Made by a program: the position numbers and the translations under genes
In this document: positions 63,501-64,000 of the stretch, piece by piece
Numbering within the stretch: position 1 is the first letter of the stretch
Layout: the number at the start of each line of letters is the position of its first letter
The notes under the pieces: generated by a model
Seen by the model: the letters and a program-made list of their open reading frames with translations, nothing else
Told to the model about the DNA's origin: nothing
The model's database searches: none
Assembly (NCBI GenBank): GCA_965205525.1
Contig: OZ242171.1
Coordinates: forward strand, 434,001-498,000
Direction: 5' to 3'
DNA from: G965205525 sp965205525
GTDB taxonomy: Bacteria > Pseudomonadota > Gammaproteobacteria > JABABF01
DNA length: 64,000 nucleotides

Positions 63501-63595
63501 TAATCGGCGAACAGCTTGAAACCTTGCGCAATGTGCCGCAGCCGCCAGTTCTCCCGCCTAGGGCATCACAGTCCAGATCAAGATGGGAAATCTAA
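33308..63595 (+). CDS. Giant secreted Ig-like repeat protein 2 (10,095 residues) with dockerin-like end
   Basis: One uninterrupted frame of 30,288 bases predicts a protein of roughly 1 MDa. Its signal peptide differs from that of giant 1 at only a few residues. I count 93 Ig-like modules between residue 51 and about 9933, then a dockerin-like loop pair (residues 9937-9948 and 9996-10007), and a 75-residue tail containing two Cys (DYLCGS, DACAR) and a Pro-rich end. Trp is absent until the last three residues, and Cys is absent between the signal peptide and the tail. The frame survives many near-identical repeats, which argues for selection on the protein. No own promoter is seen: the copied start lacks it, so expression may come from upstream of the truncated ORF at 32999. 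The role is probably adhesin, biofilm fibre or surface scaffold (inference). A secretion route beyond Sec is not evident. Confidence 0.87.
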   Translation: MKFMKEAKKLKHLGMQQALLRTQTCFRVAALSCAFLLLLAAVPADAQEPQVSLQLVLSGPTNVPAGGGFNIRVFTDAMVPEGTVVTATVSFDGQVRQAVLASFGAFLSFTAPNRLVASPGLPVTAEASVDMASADTVTVLPAAVHRVRTRPRFSQLILSEPNPSTVDAGESFTVTVSAPSGDLMGVTATAEVTFNELTMQVTLSELAAEETVSFTAPALETMAALEVTAVSIAVEPGLAIFNPAVAQSVQVRAARILAELTLSLEGPESVLVGEVFSVTVGTGDDAVPAGTIVVVTVSDGTTDAGAMLTAAAPTASVSFMAPAEPGEVSVTATGVPQTSAGSQEVEVSDASLTVPVVTAPLQSMLTLSVPPSPVSANSLFDVIVGISPALSAGTSVEVEVTFGTVSQRVTLTDTAATVTLEFMAPAMGGAVELTAASVGTAGVASAMAIVQVQVSLQLVLSGPTNVPAGGGFNIRVFTDAMVPEGAVVTATVSFDGQVRQAVLASFGAFLSFTAPNRLVASPGLPVTAEASVDMASADTVTVLPAAVHRVRTRPRFSQLILSEPNPSTVDAGESFTVTVSAPSGDLMGVTATAEVAFNELTTTQVTLSELAAEETVSFTAPTLETMATLEVTAVSIAVEPAGLALFNPAVAQSVQVRAVRILAELTLSLEGPESVQVGEVFSVTVGTGDDAVPAGTIVVVTVSDGTTDAGAMLTAATPTASVSFTAPAEPGEVSVTATGAPQTSAGSLEVVTVSDASLLTVPVVTASLQSMLTLSVPPSPVSANSLFDVIVGISPALSAGTSVEVEVTFGTASQRVTLTDTATTVTLGFTAPAMGGAVELTAASVGTAGVASAMATVQVQEQVSLQLVLTGFDAIARNGFDVRVATDMPVPAETTVTVIVSFEGAEREVMLTSATPGAGVVVSFTAPARLVGNPGLPVTAVASLVEVADADILVVVVEDADVEGVRVFARSVRLTLSEPTPNPVDAGQSFAVTVGTQTPLADTTVTAEVTFNESTRQVTLSEREPESMVSFTAPALGTMTTLEVTAVSVAVEPAVIVIVRTAVAQSVQVRAASLVALMLSLEGPESVQAGEVFSVTVGTGDDAVPAGTTVVVTVSDGTTDAEAMLTAATPTASVSFTAPAEAGAVSVTATGVVQTSAGSLEVVTVSDATQLTVPVVTASLPPMLTLLVLTNPVIADENFEVVVGIIPPLLATDTPVEVEVRLDGADPQNSMLTGAAATEPVVFTAPAGADTVELTAVGVGTTVVTPATTIVRVFRERVSLKLVTQMFAGDITFVSARREFSLTVRTVSSEDMNRRPVPVPVPKGTTVRVTVGFGGMEREAVLTNAATSAVVTFTVPASAVFLTATATATVERAADSLLVEVEDADFQTVFVLDDSILLAISEPDPNPVDAGQSFTVTVGLQAAPPILDTTVTAVVTFNGSSRQVTLTEHRAPTSTVSFRAPRMMRAASLQVTAESTAVEPADVDVIGPPVRVQVNAANLVERKLLLAGPPFVEVGEEFSVMVGTGGVAVPDGTTVVVTVTVNDGAADERAMTTTLTATISTALVSFTAPAEAGEVSVTATGVAQTSADSTDLVMVSGADTLIFPVQRGVRQLVLTGVPEAVAAGSIFRVTIGTDEALPDGATISVELSLSGPTVTDAMSQTVMLRAAEVEVREVEFQVPDERGDVILQARNTAFSSPTILDFTIVPAMATVRVREQVSLKLLLTSEDGAGSTGVAARHEFTVRVSVVSSEDMDSFPMPVPVPEGVTVTVTVGFDGAEKEAVLTNAVSEMEVTFTALAARLGPPSDSIQSPHLLLAVTAAATVERADADFLVVEVDAADDHPVRVFADEIRLTISDLNPVDAGQSFTVTVGLRRFSEPGRTLDTTVTAVVTFNGSSRQVTLHEQRAPTSTVSFRAPRLMNGGILEVRVEPTAVEPADIVFVGDVSRFVQVNAADLVELMLLLEGPPLVGVGEEFSVMVGTGGVAVPDGITVVVTVTVNDGAADEQAMMTTLTATIPTALVSFTAPAEEGGVSVTATGVVQTSADSMAIVTVSDADTLTFPVRVRRLVLTGVPEAVAAGSTFSVMIGTNEALPDDVLIVVGLFLSGSTVSDAMNRTVILSTAEVQEAAEVQEVEFQAPDEGGAVTLQARAISFSGPTVPNFTIVPATATVLVREQVTLKLTLTLDVLQRVEVRHEFTVTVSTDLPVPEGVTVTVTVGFEGAEREAVLTSAVAEMEVTFTAPARRLPEPPFPAVTATATVRADADFLVVEDADVVGVRVFSDGINLTLSEPDPRVVDAGQSFTVTVGLRRFSEPNVILDTTVTAVVTFNGSTRQVTLTERTPTSMVSFRAPRRMTAASLEVTAEPTAVEPADVDVIIFRPFDRRFVQVNAANLVELMLLLEEPPFVRVGEEFSVMVGTGGVAVPDGITVVVTVTVNDGAADEQAMMTTLTATIPTALVSFTAPAEAEVRVTATGVAQTSADATDLVTVSDADTLTLPVQGVHRLVLTDVGAVAPGGTFSVTVGTDEALPDGVTISVELSLSGPTVTDAMSETVMLSAAETQEVEFQVPDVGGDVILQARNTAFSGPAGPDFTIVPATATVQVREQVSLKLLLTSEGFTSFTSPRHELTVTVSVVSSEDMNRRPVPVPEGVTVTVTVGFDGEEEGAVLTSADTSAVVTFTVPTLAPPDPRIGFNLLVVTATATVEMSADSVMVEVDDADGRQVFVISDEIDLTISEPDPNPVDAGQSFTVTVGLRRFSEPGRTLDTTVTAVVTFNGSTRQVTLTEHRAPTSTVSFRAPRLMFGGELEVTAESTAVEPADIVIVRNFPSGFDDRRFVPVNAVNLVELMLLLEGPPFVPGGGEFSVMVGTTGGVAVPDGTTVVVMVTVNDGAADELTMLTTLTATTPTALVPFTAPDEAGTVSVTATGVAQTSADSPDLVTVSGADTLTFPVEVPLTLTLSVLTDPVISNSTFEVTVGISPELPPGASVEVQVVSDFTFLLQIVMLTDTTRTVTLEFMAPDMPGDVELTAALNVAGIVGIVGPAFVNQVITTRVQVLELVSLKLVLEGPLFVPVDEEFSVMVGTGGVAVPDGTTVMVTVTVDDGTADGLAMMTTLTATISTALVSFTAPAEAGGVIVTATGVAQTSADSTDLVRVSAADTLTFPVQVPLRAMLTLSVPTDPVFSNSTFEVTVEINPELPPGVSVEVEVTLDGTALQRVMLTNTIRTVTLEFMAPDMPGDVVLTAASLGTVGIVDPAGITSVTATVQVLELISLRLLPILPIGSRFVPARNEFTVTVSTERLDRFGNPVPVLVPEGVTVTVTVGFDGAEREAVLTSAVAEMEVTFTAPARIAEDDGLPLTATATVEGANADFLVVEVEDAAVINVRVISDGIDLVFLELPNPVDVGQSFTVTVGLRRFLEPGRTLDTTVTAVVTFNGSTRQVMLTEHRAPTSTVSFRAPRLMTTEFLELTAEVTAVEPADIVSVGLGFTRRFVQVNAANLVELMLLLEGPPFVEVDREFPVMVGTGGVAVPDGTTVVVTVTVDDGTADGQVMMTTLTATISTESVSFMAPAEAGTVSVTATGEEQTSADATDLAMVSDADTLTLPVQGGVRRLVLTGVPAEAVNPRSTFSVMVGMNQALPDGVTISVELFLSGSTVTDATSQTQTVMLSAAEVQEAVFRAPDVGGDVTLQARNTAFSGPAGPDFTIVPATATVQVREQVSLKLLLTSDRGTFPRHELTVTVSTDLLVPEGVTVTVTVGFDGAEGEAVLTSADTSAVVTFTAPARLGPPLGFGIPHLPLMVTATATVERLADSVMVRVEDAADHSVVVFPDEIGLTISEPDPSMVDAGQSFTVTVGLRRDSEPGRTLDTTVTAVVTFNGSTRQVMLTEHRAPTSTVSFRAPRLMRAASLEVTAEGTAVEPAVIVEVISLNRFDDRRFVQVNAANLVELMLLLEGPLFVPVGEEFSVMVGTGGVAVPDGTTVVVTVTVDGLAMMTTLTATISTALVSFTAPAEAGGVRVTATGVAQTSADSTDLVMVSGADTLTVAALTGAVLSLEVLSPVFVNAFFNVRVGIIPALPAGVSVGVEVTLDGTAPQRVMLTDTIRTVILEFMTPESSGILDVTATAIGVEPRGLVAVSGAATSVQVQDLSVVRLTLGAPESVTVGDSFTVDVGVSDTTPIPAGATVTVTVSFAGMQGTAVLTDTVPTTISVPFVAPAASGSFELQLLRVETEEPPLHSIILAVPIPLNVMVVPVQLTLSLVGPEEVQVGDDFSVTVGTDNAVPPGTTVTVTVTAMASDGTTSEEPMTTTLTATMSTALVSFTAPISAGEVVVTARGSSQTGTGSLEVAVFDADTLTVPVSAVEVQLSLEGVPEGIVLAGSSFMITLGVSDLTPIPAGITVVASVSFGGEFVRTEVFLTEMSMVSIPVNTMPTIGGFLELRADVVFAGPLPFDLDVLSATATVQVRREVNLSVSLVSLSSGAVTIGSTFDVGVNLNDMVPMGATVTVTIGGLRRLDLLGEDRVVSLAGGVSSLTVSFTAPIRSDQLRELVFDAGQGFVDVFIHGVAVTVADPEILQVIVDGNYSAELLLVLLEGLSVQLTLSEPDPNPVDANQEFRVTVGVSSALLMNTTVTANVTFNEEPIQVILSDRAPTMTVTFTAPASGPLDVTAAVAAVEFEGVFDDASGFVVVSDADPRSVQVLEIGTVRLTLDMVPTSVTVGDEFTVEVGVSEATPILEGTAVAVTVDFGGTVREGEVELTNTVSTTSVSFDALVIPGEIPLVLSGTAVPEDDTLMVIGAETQITVVPVQLRLSLEGPEESVRVGDNFSVIVDTGDGAVPTGTTVVVTVSDGAVSVGTTLTATMSTASVSFRAPVRAGEVNVTATGALQTSLGVVEGAVSDASTLEVTASAVEVQLSLLGVPEDPVPAEGAFTIMVGVSDETSIPMGITVAVTVSFGTFTRDVDLTMDESLITVEVVAPDTRGALDLEAVGAGPAGDEELELNVRPATATVQVQEQVSLVLVLNAPPMVVARDEFNVMVGTNLPVPEDATVTVTVSFEGGEEKAVVLPEAASSGMVTLTAPAALIDSLEVTATATVEVADEDALRVDVPTTTTQVMVGPLSVQLTLSESDPSPVPAGGEFTVEVGVTPALLANTTVTVVVTFNGSTMRATLTDRDPTDTVTFRAPASGTPDVTAAADTVEPDGLVAVEDAAPQSVQVLARNTVQLTLDMVPASVTVGDSFMVEVGVSEGSIPPGTTVMVMASFGGTEGEGEMELTNTVSTMSVSFTAPVMSGRFPLVLSGSVGAQDPLRIVTVLGASRQISVVPVELTLELAGPEDVQVGDGFSVTVGTDNAVPLGTTVTVTVAVDGGQPMTTTLTDTMSTASVSFTAPISAGDVVVTATGSSQTSSGSLEVAVLDADTLTVPVSAVEVQLSLSGVPEGIVAAGSTFTITVGASEETSIPMGTTVVVTVTLGNQEVGRVDLTRDASTSTVEVEVPNVAAGDILVLELRASGDGAEGGARDLNVRPAAATVTVQSEIELVELALRLLAPGAVQAGSSFDVNVSTVPSVPPAATVTVTVGFDGAKREAVLTGGASSSVVSFTAPARLEPGGLPVTATVAVDVADPDTLNVMVMPVEDAQVRVTAQEVRLTLLVPSSLVPAGDNFDVTVGVTPALLANTTIAAVVTFNESTMRATLSDRAPTRTVTFTASAFGTLDVTAAADPDAAEPAGLVAVADAAPQSVRVRPIEDTVQLTLDAPASVTVGGEFMVEVGVSEETQIPPETTVTVTVRFGGGEMTAVLTDTTPTTSVSFVAPAAVLGAFTLVLSGSAESANALRVVSVTGASTSIEVVPVQLTLSLDGPEDVDVGEDFSVTVGTGDDAVPPGTTVTVTVTAMASDGTTSEEAMTTTLTATMSTASVSFTAPISVSQVSVMATGVPLTSEGSLAVTVSEASPLAVTASGVDVQLSLAVPEDPVAQGEGFTITVGVSNETPVPVGTMVTVTVTLGNQRMGSVELTREASTVSLTVNAGGVIGARELRATGRAVGGVLAVDVLPAVATVQVRGEADLFVQLIAPEAVPAGSAFDVVVSTDGLVPAGATVTVTVSFDGVSREVALTTTNFFGVAVSFTAPSRLEPVGLPVTATAVVDVVDPDILQVVVNDEFARQVVIVEEALPVQLTLTEPDPNSVDAGQSFAVTVGVSPALLVNTTVAAVVTVNGSTMRATLSDRAPTRTVTFTASAFGIQEVTAEAVAVEPVGLFIVADAAPQSVQVRAMSTVQLTLDAPASVTVGGEFTVAVGVSDTTPIPAETTVMVTVSLEGAQGTAVLTDTVPTTSVSVVAPTTSGEFSLELSGSVEAPEPLHIVTVLGASTQISVVPVQLTLLGVPEDPVPAEGTFTIMVGVSDVTPIPAETAVLVTVSFGDFESEVVRLTRDMSTRAVEVSAPPEGGFLELRADGMGDGAIVLEVLSATATVQVRREVSLVVSLGLLSSGAVQIGSTFDVGVNLDDMVPMGATVTVTIGSLPRFDYLGEERVVSLAGGVSSLTVSFTAPIRDTQLRQLSFRGRNAVADVLILGIVVDVADPDILQVIANFEVEEIEVFLEALSVQLTLSEPDPNPVDAGESFRVTVGVSPALPALLMNPMVTADVTFNEDTIQVMLSDRAPTMTVTFTAPTSGALDVTAEAVAVAVEGQPFIGFFDFLEVSDAAAQSVQVREMGTVQLTLGAPASVTVGDSFMVAVGVSEETPILPGTTVMVTVDFGSVDGADGERREVELTNTVSTMSVSFVAPVRAGEFLLELLNGSAASANALRIVTVLGTSTQITVVPVQLTLSLAGPEESVQVGEAFSVTVGTDNAVPPGTTVTVTVTVMASDGTTSEEPMTTTLTATMSTASVSFMAPIRAGLVSVTATGVPQTSSGSLQVVVPDASSLAVTASGVDVQLSLSGVPGGIVAAGSTFTIMVGVSGVTPIPAGTTVLVTVSFGDFERVVSLTRDASTSTVEVDVPNTVGVQELRADGVGAEDGALDLNVLPAAETVRVRGMVDLSLILLAPEAVPAGSTFDVNVSTDLPVPAEATVTVTVGFDGAEREAVLTGAVSSAVVSFTAPARLEPGGLPVTATAAVDVADPAILQLMVDTSEVAQVRVTEQEVQLTLLVPPSPVDAGENFTVEVGVSPALLANTTVTVVVTFNESTMRATLTDRVPTDTVTFRAPASGPLDVTAAADTVEPAGLVAVEDAAPQSVQVRTMFTVELTLDAPPSVTVGGSFTVAVGVSEATSIPDRAEVDVMVVLAEILLSGADTRAAVLTDAAPTTLLSFIAPVRAGDFELELSGSVEVTDTLRVTVQGASTPISVVPVQLTLSLGGPESVQVGEAFSVIVGTGDDAVPPGTTVMVTVSDGVADGQAMLTTATPTASVSFTAPIRAGEVSVTATGVPQTSSGSLEVAVSDASPFTVTASGVDVQLSLSGVPEDIVAAGSTFTITVDVSGETPIPPGTTVMVTVTLGNQEVGRVDLTRDASESTVELDVPNTVGVQELRADGVGAEGGALDLNVLPAAETVQVQEQVSLVLVLNAPPMVVARDEFNVMVSTNLPVPGDATVTVTVSFDGGEERAVVVLPEAASSGMVTFTAPAALIDSLEVTATATVEVADEDALRVNVDDSAVAQVTVTAHEVQLTLLVLSNPVDAGQDFSVTVGVTPALLANTTVRAVVTLTPDGSTTMQATLTDRDPTDTVTFRAPASGSLDVTAAADTVEPEGLVAVADAAPQSVRVREMGTIELTLGAPTSVTVGDEFTVEVGVSEGTLISQGTTVMVTVSFGDFQTMVDLTEGASTMSVFVTAPVMSGEFPLVLSGSVGAQDSLRIVTVLGTSTQITVVPVQLMLTLSLEGPRDVQVGEGFSVTVGTDNAVPPGTTVTVTVTAMASDGTTSEEPMTTTLTATMSTALVSFMAPISAGDVVVTATGSSQTSSGSLEVAVLDAESLTVTASAVAVDVQLSLEGVPGGIVDERSSFMITVGASGGTPIPMGTTVMVTVSFGDGFTMNVDLTEDASTSTVEVDVPGVTMGGVLDLIVRGEGAEGGARDLNVLPVATTVRVRDVVDLFLMLDDRGDLLDGVPARSTFDVSVGTDQRVPVGATVRVTVSFDGDVRSTVLVEGSSVAPPVRFTAPARLEDGLLVTATATVEIADEDALRVDVDDSFVRTVNVIRHNVQLTLLVPSGQVGQDFNVTVGVTPALLANTTVRAVVTLTPDGSTTMQATLTDRDPTDIVTLRAPALGTLDVTAAVAAVEPDGLVEVADAATRSVQVGAGGGARLNLTLMDAPPSVTVGSMFMVTVGVSDGTPIEPGTVVTVTVSFGGFQTMVDLTEGASTMSVSVTAPVMSGRFPLMLSGIAVSADDQDMAMGTSTSISVVPVQLTLSLEGPGSVQVGEAFSVTVGTGDDAVPAGTTVLVTVSDGTTDTEAVLTAAISTASVSFTAPARAGEVSVAAMGVPQTSSGSLEVAVSDASPLAVTASGVDVQLSLSGAPEDIVAAGSTFAITVGASGETPIPAGTTVMVTVTLGNQEVGRVDLTREASESTVELDVPNTAGTLQLRADGVGVVDGALDLNVLSAAATVRVRGVVDLSLILLAPEAVQAGSTFDVNVSTDIPIPAAATVRVTVGFDGVEREVALTAAVASVIVSFTAPARLEPGGLPVTATAAVDVADPDILQVMVIPAEDAQVIVEALPVQLTLSEPDPNPVDAGESFRVTVGVMPALLANTTVAAVVTFNESTMRATLSDRAPTMTVTFTAPTPGTLDVTAVSAAVEPAGLVEVAAADTQTVLVRAITIEDTVQLTLDAPASVTVGGEFMVAVGASEATPIPAETTVMVTVRFAGGQGTAVLTDTTPTTSVSFDAPVASGSFSLVLSGSAEAANALRVVTVMGASTSIDVVPVQLTLSLEGPESVQVGEDFSVIVSTGDDAVPAGTTVLVTVSDGTTDTEAVLTAAISTVSVSFTAPNRVSEVRVTAAGMPQRSSGSLEVTVSDASPFTVTASGVDVQLSLEVPENPVAQREDFTITVGVSDATTVPTGTTVVVTVTLGNQGVGGAELTREASTTTLTVNAGNVVGARELRATGVAVGGALAVNVLSAEATVRVRGSETLFLQIIVPEMVEAGSTFDVDVSTDIGVPLEATVTVTVGFEGAEREAVLTAASLNTLVSFTAPARLAPEGLLVTPVTATVEVADPDVLQLTVDIRTVQTVIVGALSAQLTLSEPDPNPVDAGQEFTVTVGVMPALLANTTVAAVVTFNGSTMRATLSDRAPTRTVSFAASAFGILEVTAEAVAVEPVGLVEVADAAAQRVQVRPIESTVQLTLDAPASVTVGGEFTVAVGVSEATPIPAETTVMVTVSLEGAQGTAVLTDTVPTTSVSFVAPVRSGEFSLELSGGAEAQDPLRIVTVLGASTQISVVPVQLTLSLEGPESVQAGEDFSVTVGTGDDAVPAGTTVMVTVSHGTTTAPPIMLTAAISTASVSFTAPIRAGEVSVMATGTPQTSSGSLEVEVSDAPALAVDVFQISRDVMLELDLSDVDMPVRAGSLFAFTVGAAEATPIPPGTTVLVTVSLAGDTSATTLTSVASTSEVSILAPAIGGALDLIAEGMGADGGAADLNVASATVTVLVQEQRTVTLRIDAPVSVTVGSTFEVTVDAPLPAGTTVRVAVELSSVSREITLSSANPIVTLELTAPDTAAVITLNAALVAGSIEVADSSALMLTVNPSARDVRVDPLRAQLFLTPVVRTVPAASSFAIMVRVAVVTTGGLELELPAETTVAVTVSFGGFESMVSLTREMSQTSVTVEVSADLAGMDVNLNAEGAATGPLSVIVDRSFFTVSVDAFPVMLTLDVPDTANAPVFQGVMFPVRASADGLPQGSTLVVIISLTGEASTATRSVSLTADNPSAVVMFEAPVAAAAVTTYTVTTDSEMMGAAVLAVTEAEPAVVFVTRVNADLSGDGAFGEDDVILMTRALLTENFAARSEGFDLVGLGSTPDEQRNELQARFDAFADVADISGNGVLDAVDAVFLLRNLNATADDLESRVNSGNNPFDYLCGSALPDACARIESPHANITGAEGIQYEVIGEQLETLRNVPQPPVLPPRASQSRSRWEI
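33458..34666 (+). repeat. Tandem tetrad duplication, unit 1
   Basis: Modules 1-4 of giant 2 (1,209 bases, 403 residues). Almost identical at base level to the following unit; differences are scattered single bases and one short in-frame change. Confidence 0.85.
34667..35893 (+). repeat. Tandem tetrad duplication, unit 2
   Basis: Modules 5-8 of giant 2 (1,227 bases). Compared with unit 1 it has a few added codons (for example one Thr in module 6 and EQ at the end). The joint between the units (CAGGTTCAG-GTTTCC) lacks the usual GAGCAG, marking the crossover place. Confidence 0.85.
63116..63367 (+). other. Dockerin-like calcium-loop pair of giant 2
   Basis: Loop one DLSGDGAFGEDD and loop two DISGNGVLDAVD keep Asp1, Ser3, Asp/Asn5 and Asp12, but position 7 is non-polar in both. 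Helices 'MTRALL' and 'LLRNLN' follow. It is homologous to the end of giant 1 although more degenerate at calcium positions. Confidence 0.72.
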
Positions 63596-63730
63596 TCCCC
63601 GCCATTCGTCATCTGGGCTCAGCTCGTTGCGGTGCCCGGCTCCTCTGTTGCTTTCTGGAGCAAAGAGTGGTACATTTGAACACCCGGTTAGAGATGCCTG
63701 CAAAGGCAGTCCTAGCAATATGAGAGTAAT

Positions 63731-64000
63731 ATGAAGGTAAGTATGGCTATTTCTAGGTATTTTCTTGTGGCTTTATCCTTGTTTCTTTGCGGAGGAACAG
63801 GGTCGGCCTTTGCTCAAGATGCGCAAGGACGCTACGAATTAACTGCTCGCGCAGATAACAGCACTGCTATTTCTGTGCAACGTGGCGACACCTTTACAGT
63901 AGACTTTGGCATACGTTTCCTGGGGGATACGGGCGACACCGAAGATGATCAGCCCAACCGGCTGCGCCTTTTTGGAATAGATGCGAGGGTATTTGGGGGC
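63731..64000 (+). CDS. Start of another Sec-secreted protein of the giant-repeat locus (partial)
   Basis: Open from the ATG at 63731 to the window edge, 90 codons. A signal peptide is clear (RYFLVALSLFLCGG core, cut after AFA before QDAQG). The mature start resembles that of the truncated ORF (AQxAQxR-x-x-L) and continues with 'ISVQRGDTFTVDFGIRFLG' and 'RLRLFGIDARVFGG', a beta-rich opening. The 'xRGDTFTVDF' strand followed by an acidic loop could be the first module of a further Ig-like protein or, more speculatively, a cohesin-like domain that would bind the dockerins. It starts 135 bases after giant 2 on the same strand; no convincing promoter lies between. The 135-base gap shows nothing else. 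Confidence 0.7.
   Translation, partial: MKVSMAISRYFLVALSLFLCGGTGSAFAQDAQGRYELTARADNSTAISVQRGDTFTVDFGIRFLGDTGDTEDDQPNRLRLFGIDARVFGG

Noticed and set aside
21674..63595. RTX adhesin or autotransporter assignment for the giants
   Set aside because: No GGxGxDxUx nonapeptides, no type I secretion C-terminus and no C-terminal beta-barrel can be seen, while a Sec signal peptide and dockerin-like end are present.

Overview
The window reads as chromosomal DNA of a gammaproteobacterium, probably aerobic and possibly marine or host-associated. The lifestyle guess is inference. The taxonomic hints are an OxyR with the E. coli-like cysteine pair, a pssA/msrPQ/moaA complement, and an smpB-ssrA pair whose tmRNA tag ends in YALAA. 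The left third (1-21.3 kb) is densely packed and GC-rich, and reads as ordinary core and accessory metabolism.

Left part, in order: the C-terminal end of a zinc alcohol dehydrogenase overlapping pssA; the periplasmic methionine-sulfoxide repair pair msrP-msrQ; and a three-gene operon (GltD-like FAD/Fe-S oxidoreductase, korA, korB) for a 2-oxoacid:ferredoxin oxidoreductase. A palindrome-rich spacer follows. Leftward genes then encode an SDR, a CurA-like reductase and a sulfotransferase. Next comes a peroxide-stress operon read leftward: rubrerythrin, a GlpC-like Fe-S protein, a DUF3501 protein and oxyR. After that come a secreted SMP-30/paraoxonase-like protein, moaA (its molybdenum cofactor is what MsrP needs), an aldo/keto reductase, a second SDR paralogous to the first, and an acyl-CoA-dehydrogenase-like flavin monooxygenase. 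Last are smpB and the tmRNA gene with a recognisable promoter.

The right two thirds (21.6-64 kb) are unlike the rest. Two giant ORFs of 3,698 and 10,095 codons run in the same direction and fill about 65% of the window. Both begin with nearly identical long Sec signal peptides. Both then consist almost entirely of ~100-residue Val/Thr/Ala/Ser-rich, Ig-like beta modules; by hand I count 33 and 93. Both end in a shared terminal module and a dockerin-like pair of EF-hand calcium loops. The modules fall into classes arranged in higher-order units: tetrads C-D-A-B early, pentads C-D-E-A-F later. A nearly identical 1.2-kb tetrad is tandemly duplicated at the start of the second giant. Between the giants lies a 103-codon ORF with its own signal peptide and the first half of one module. 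It is cut off at a visible recombination junction where a promoterless copy of the first giant's start has been joined. Its stop codon abuts the second giant's ATG. At the right edge another Sec-secreted protein of the cluster begins.

My reading is a recombination-driven locus of giant secreted or cell-surface repeat proteins carrying calcium-binding docking ends. It may be a previously undescribed adhesin or scaffold system. The fold, the surface location and the docking partner are inferences that the sequence alone cannot settle.
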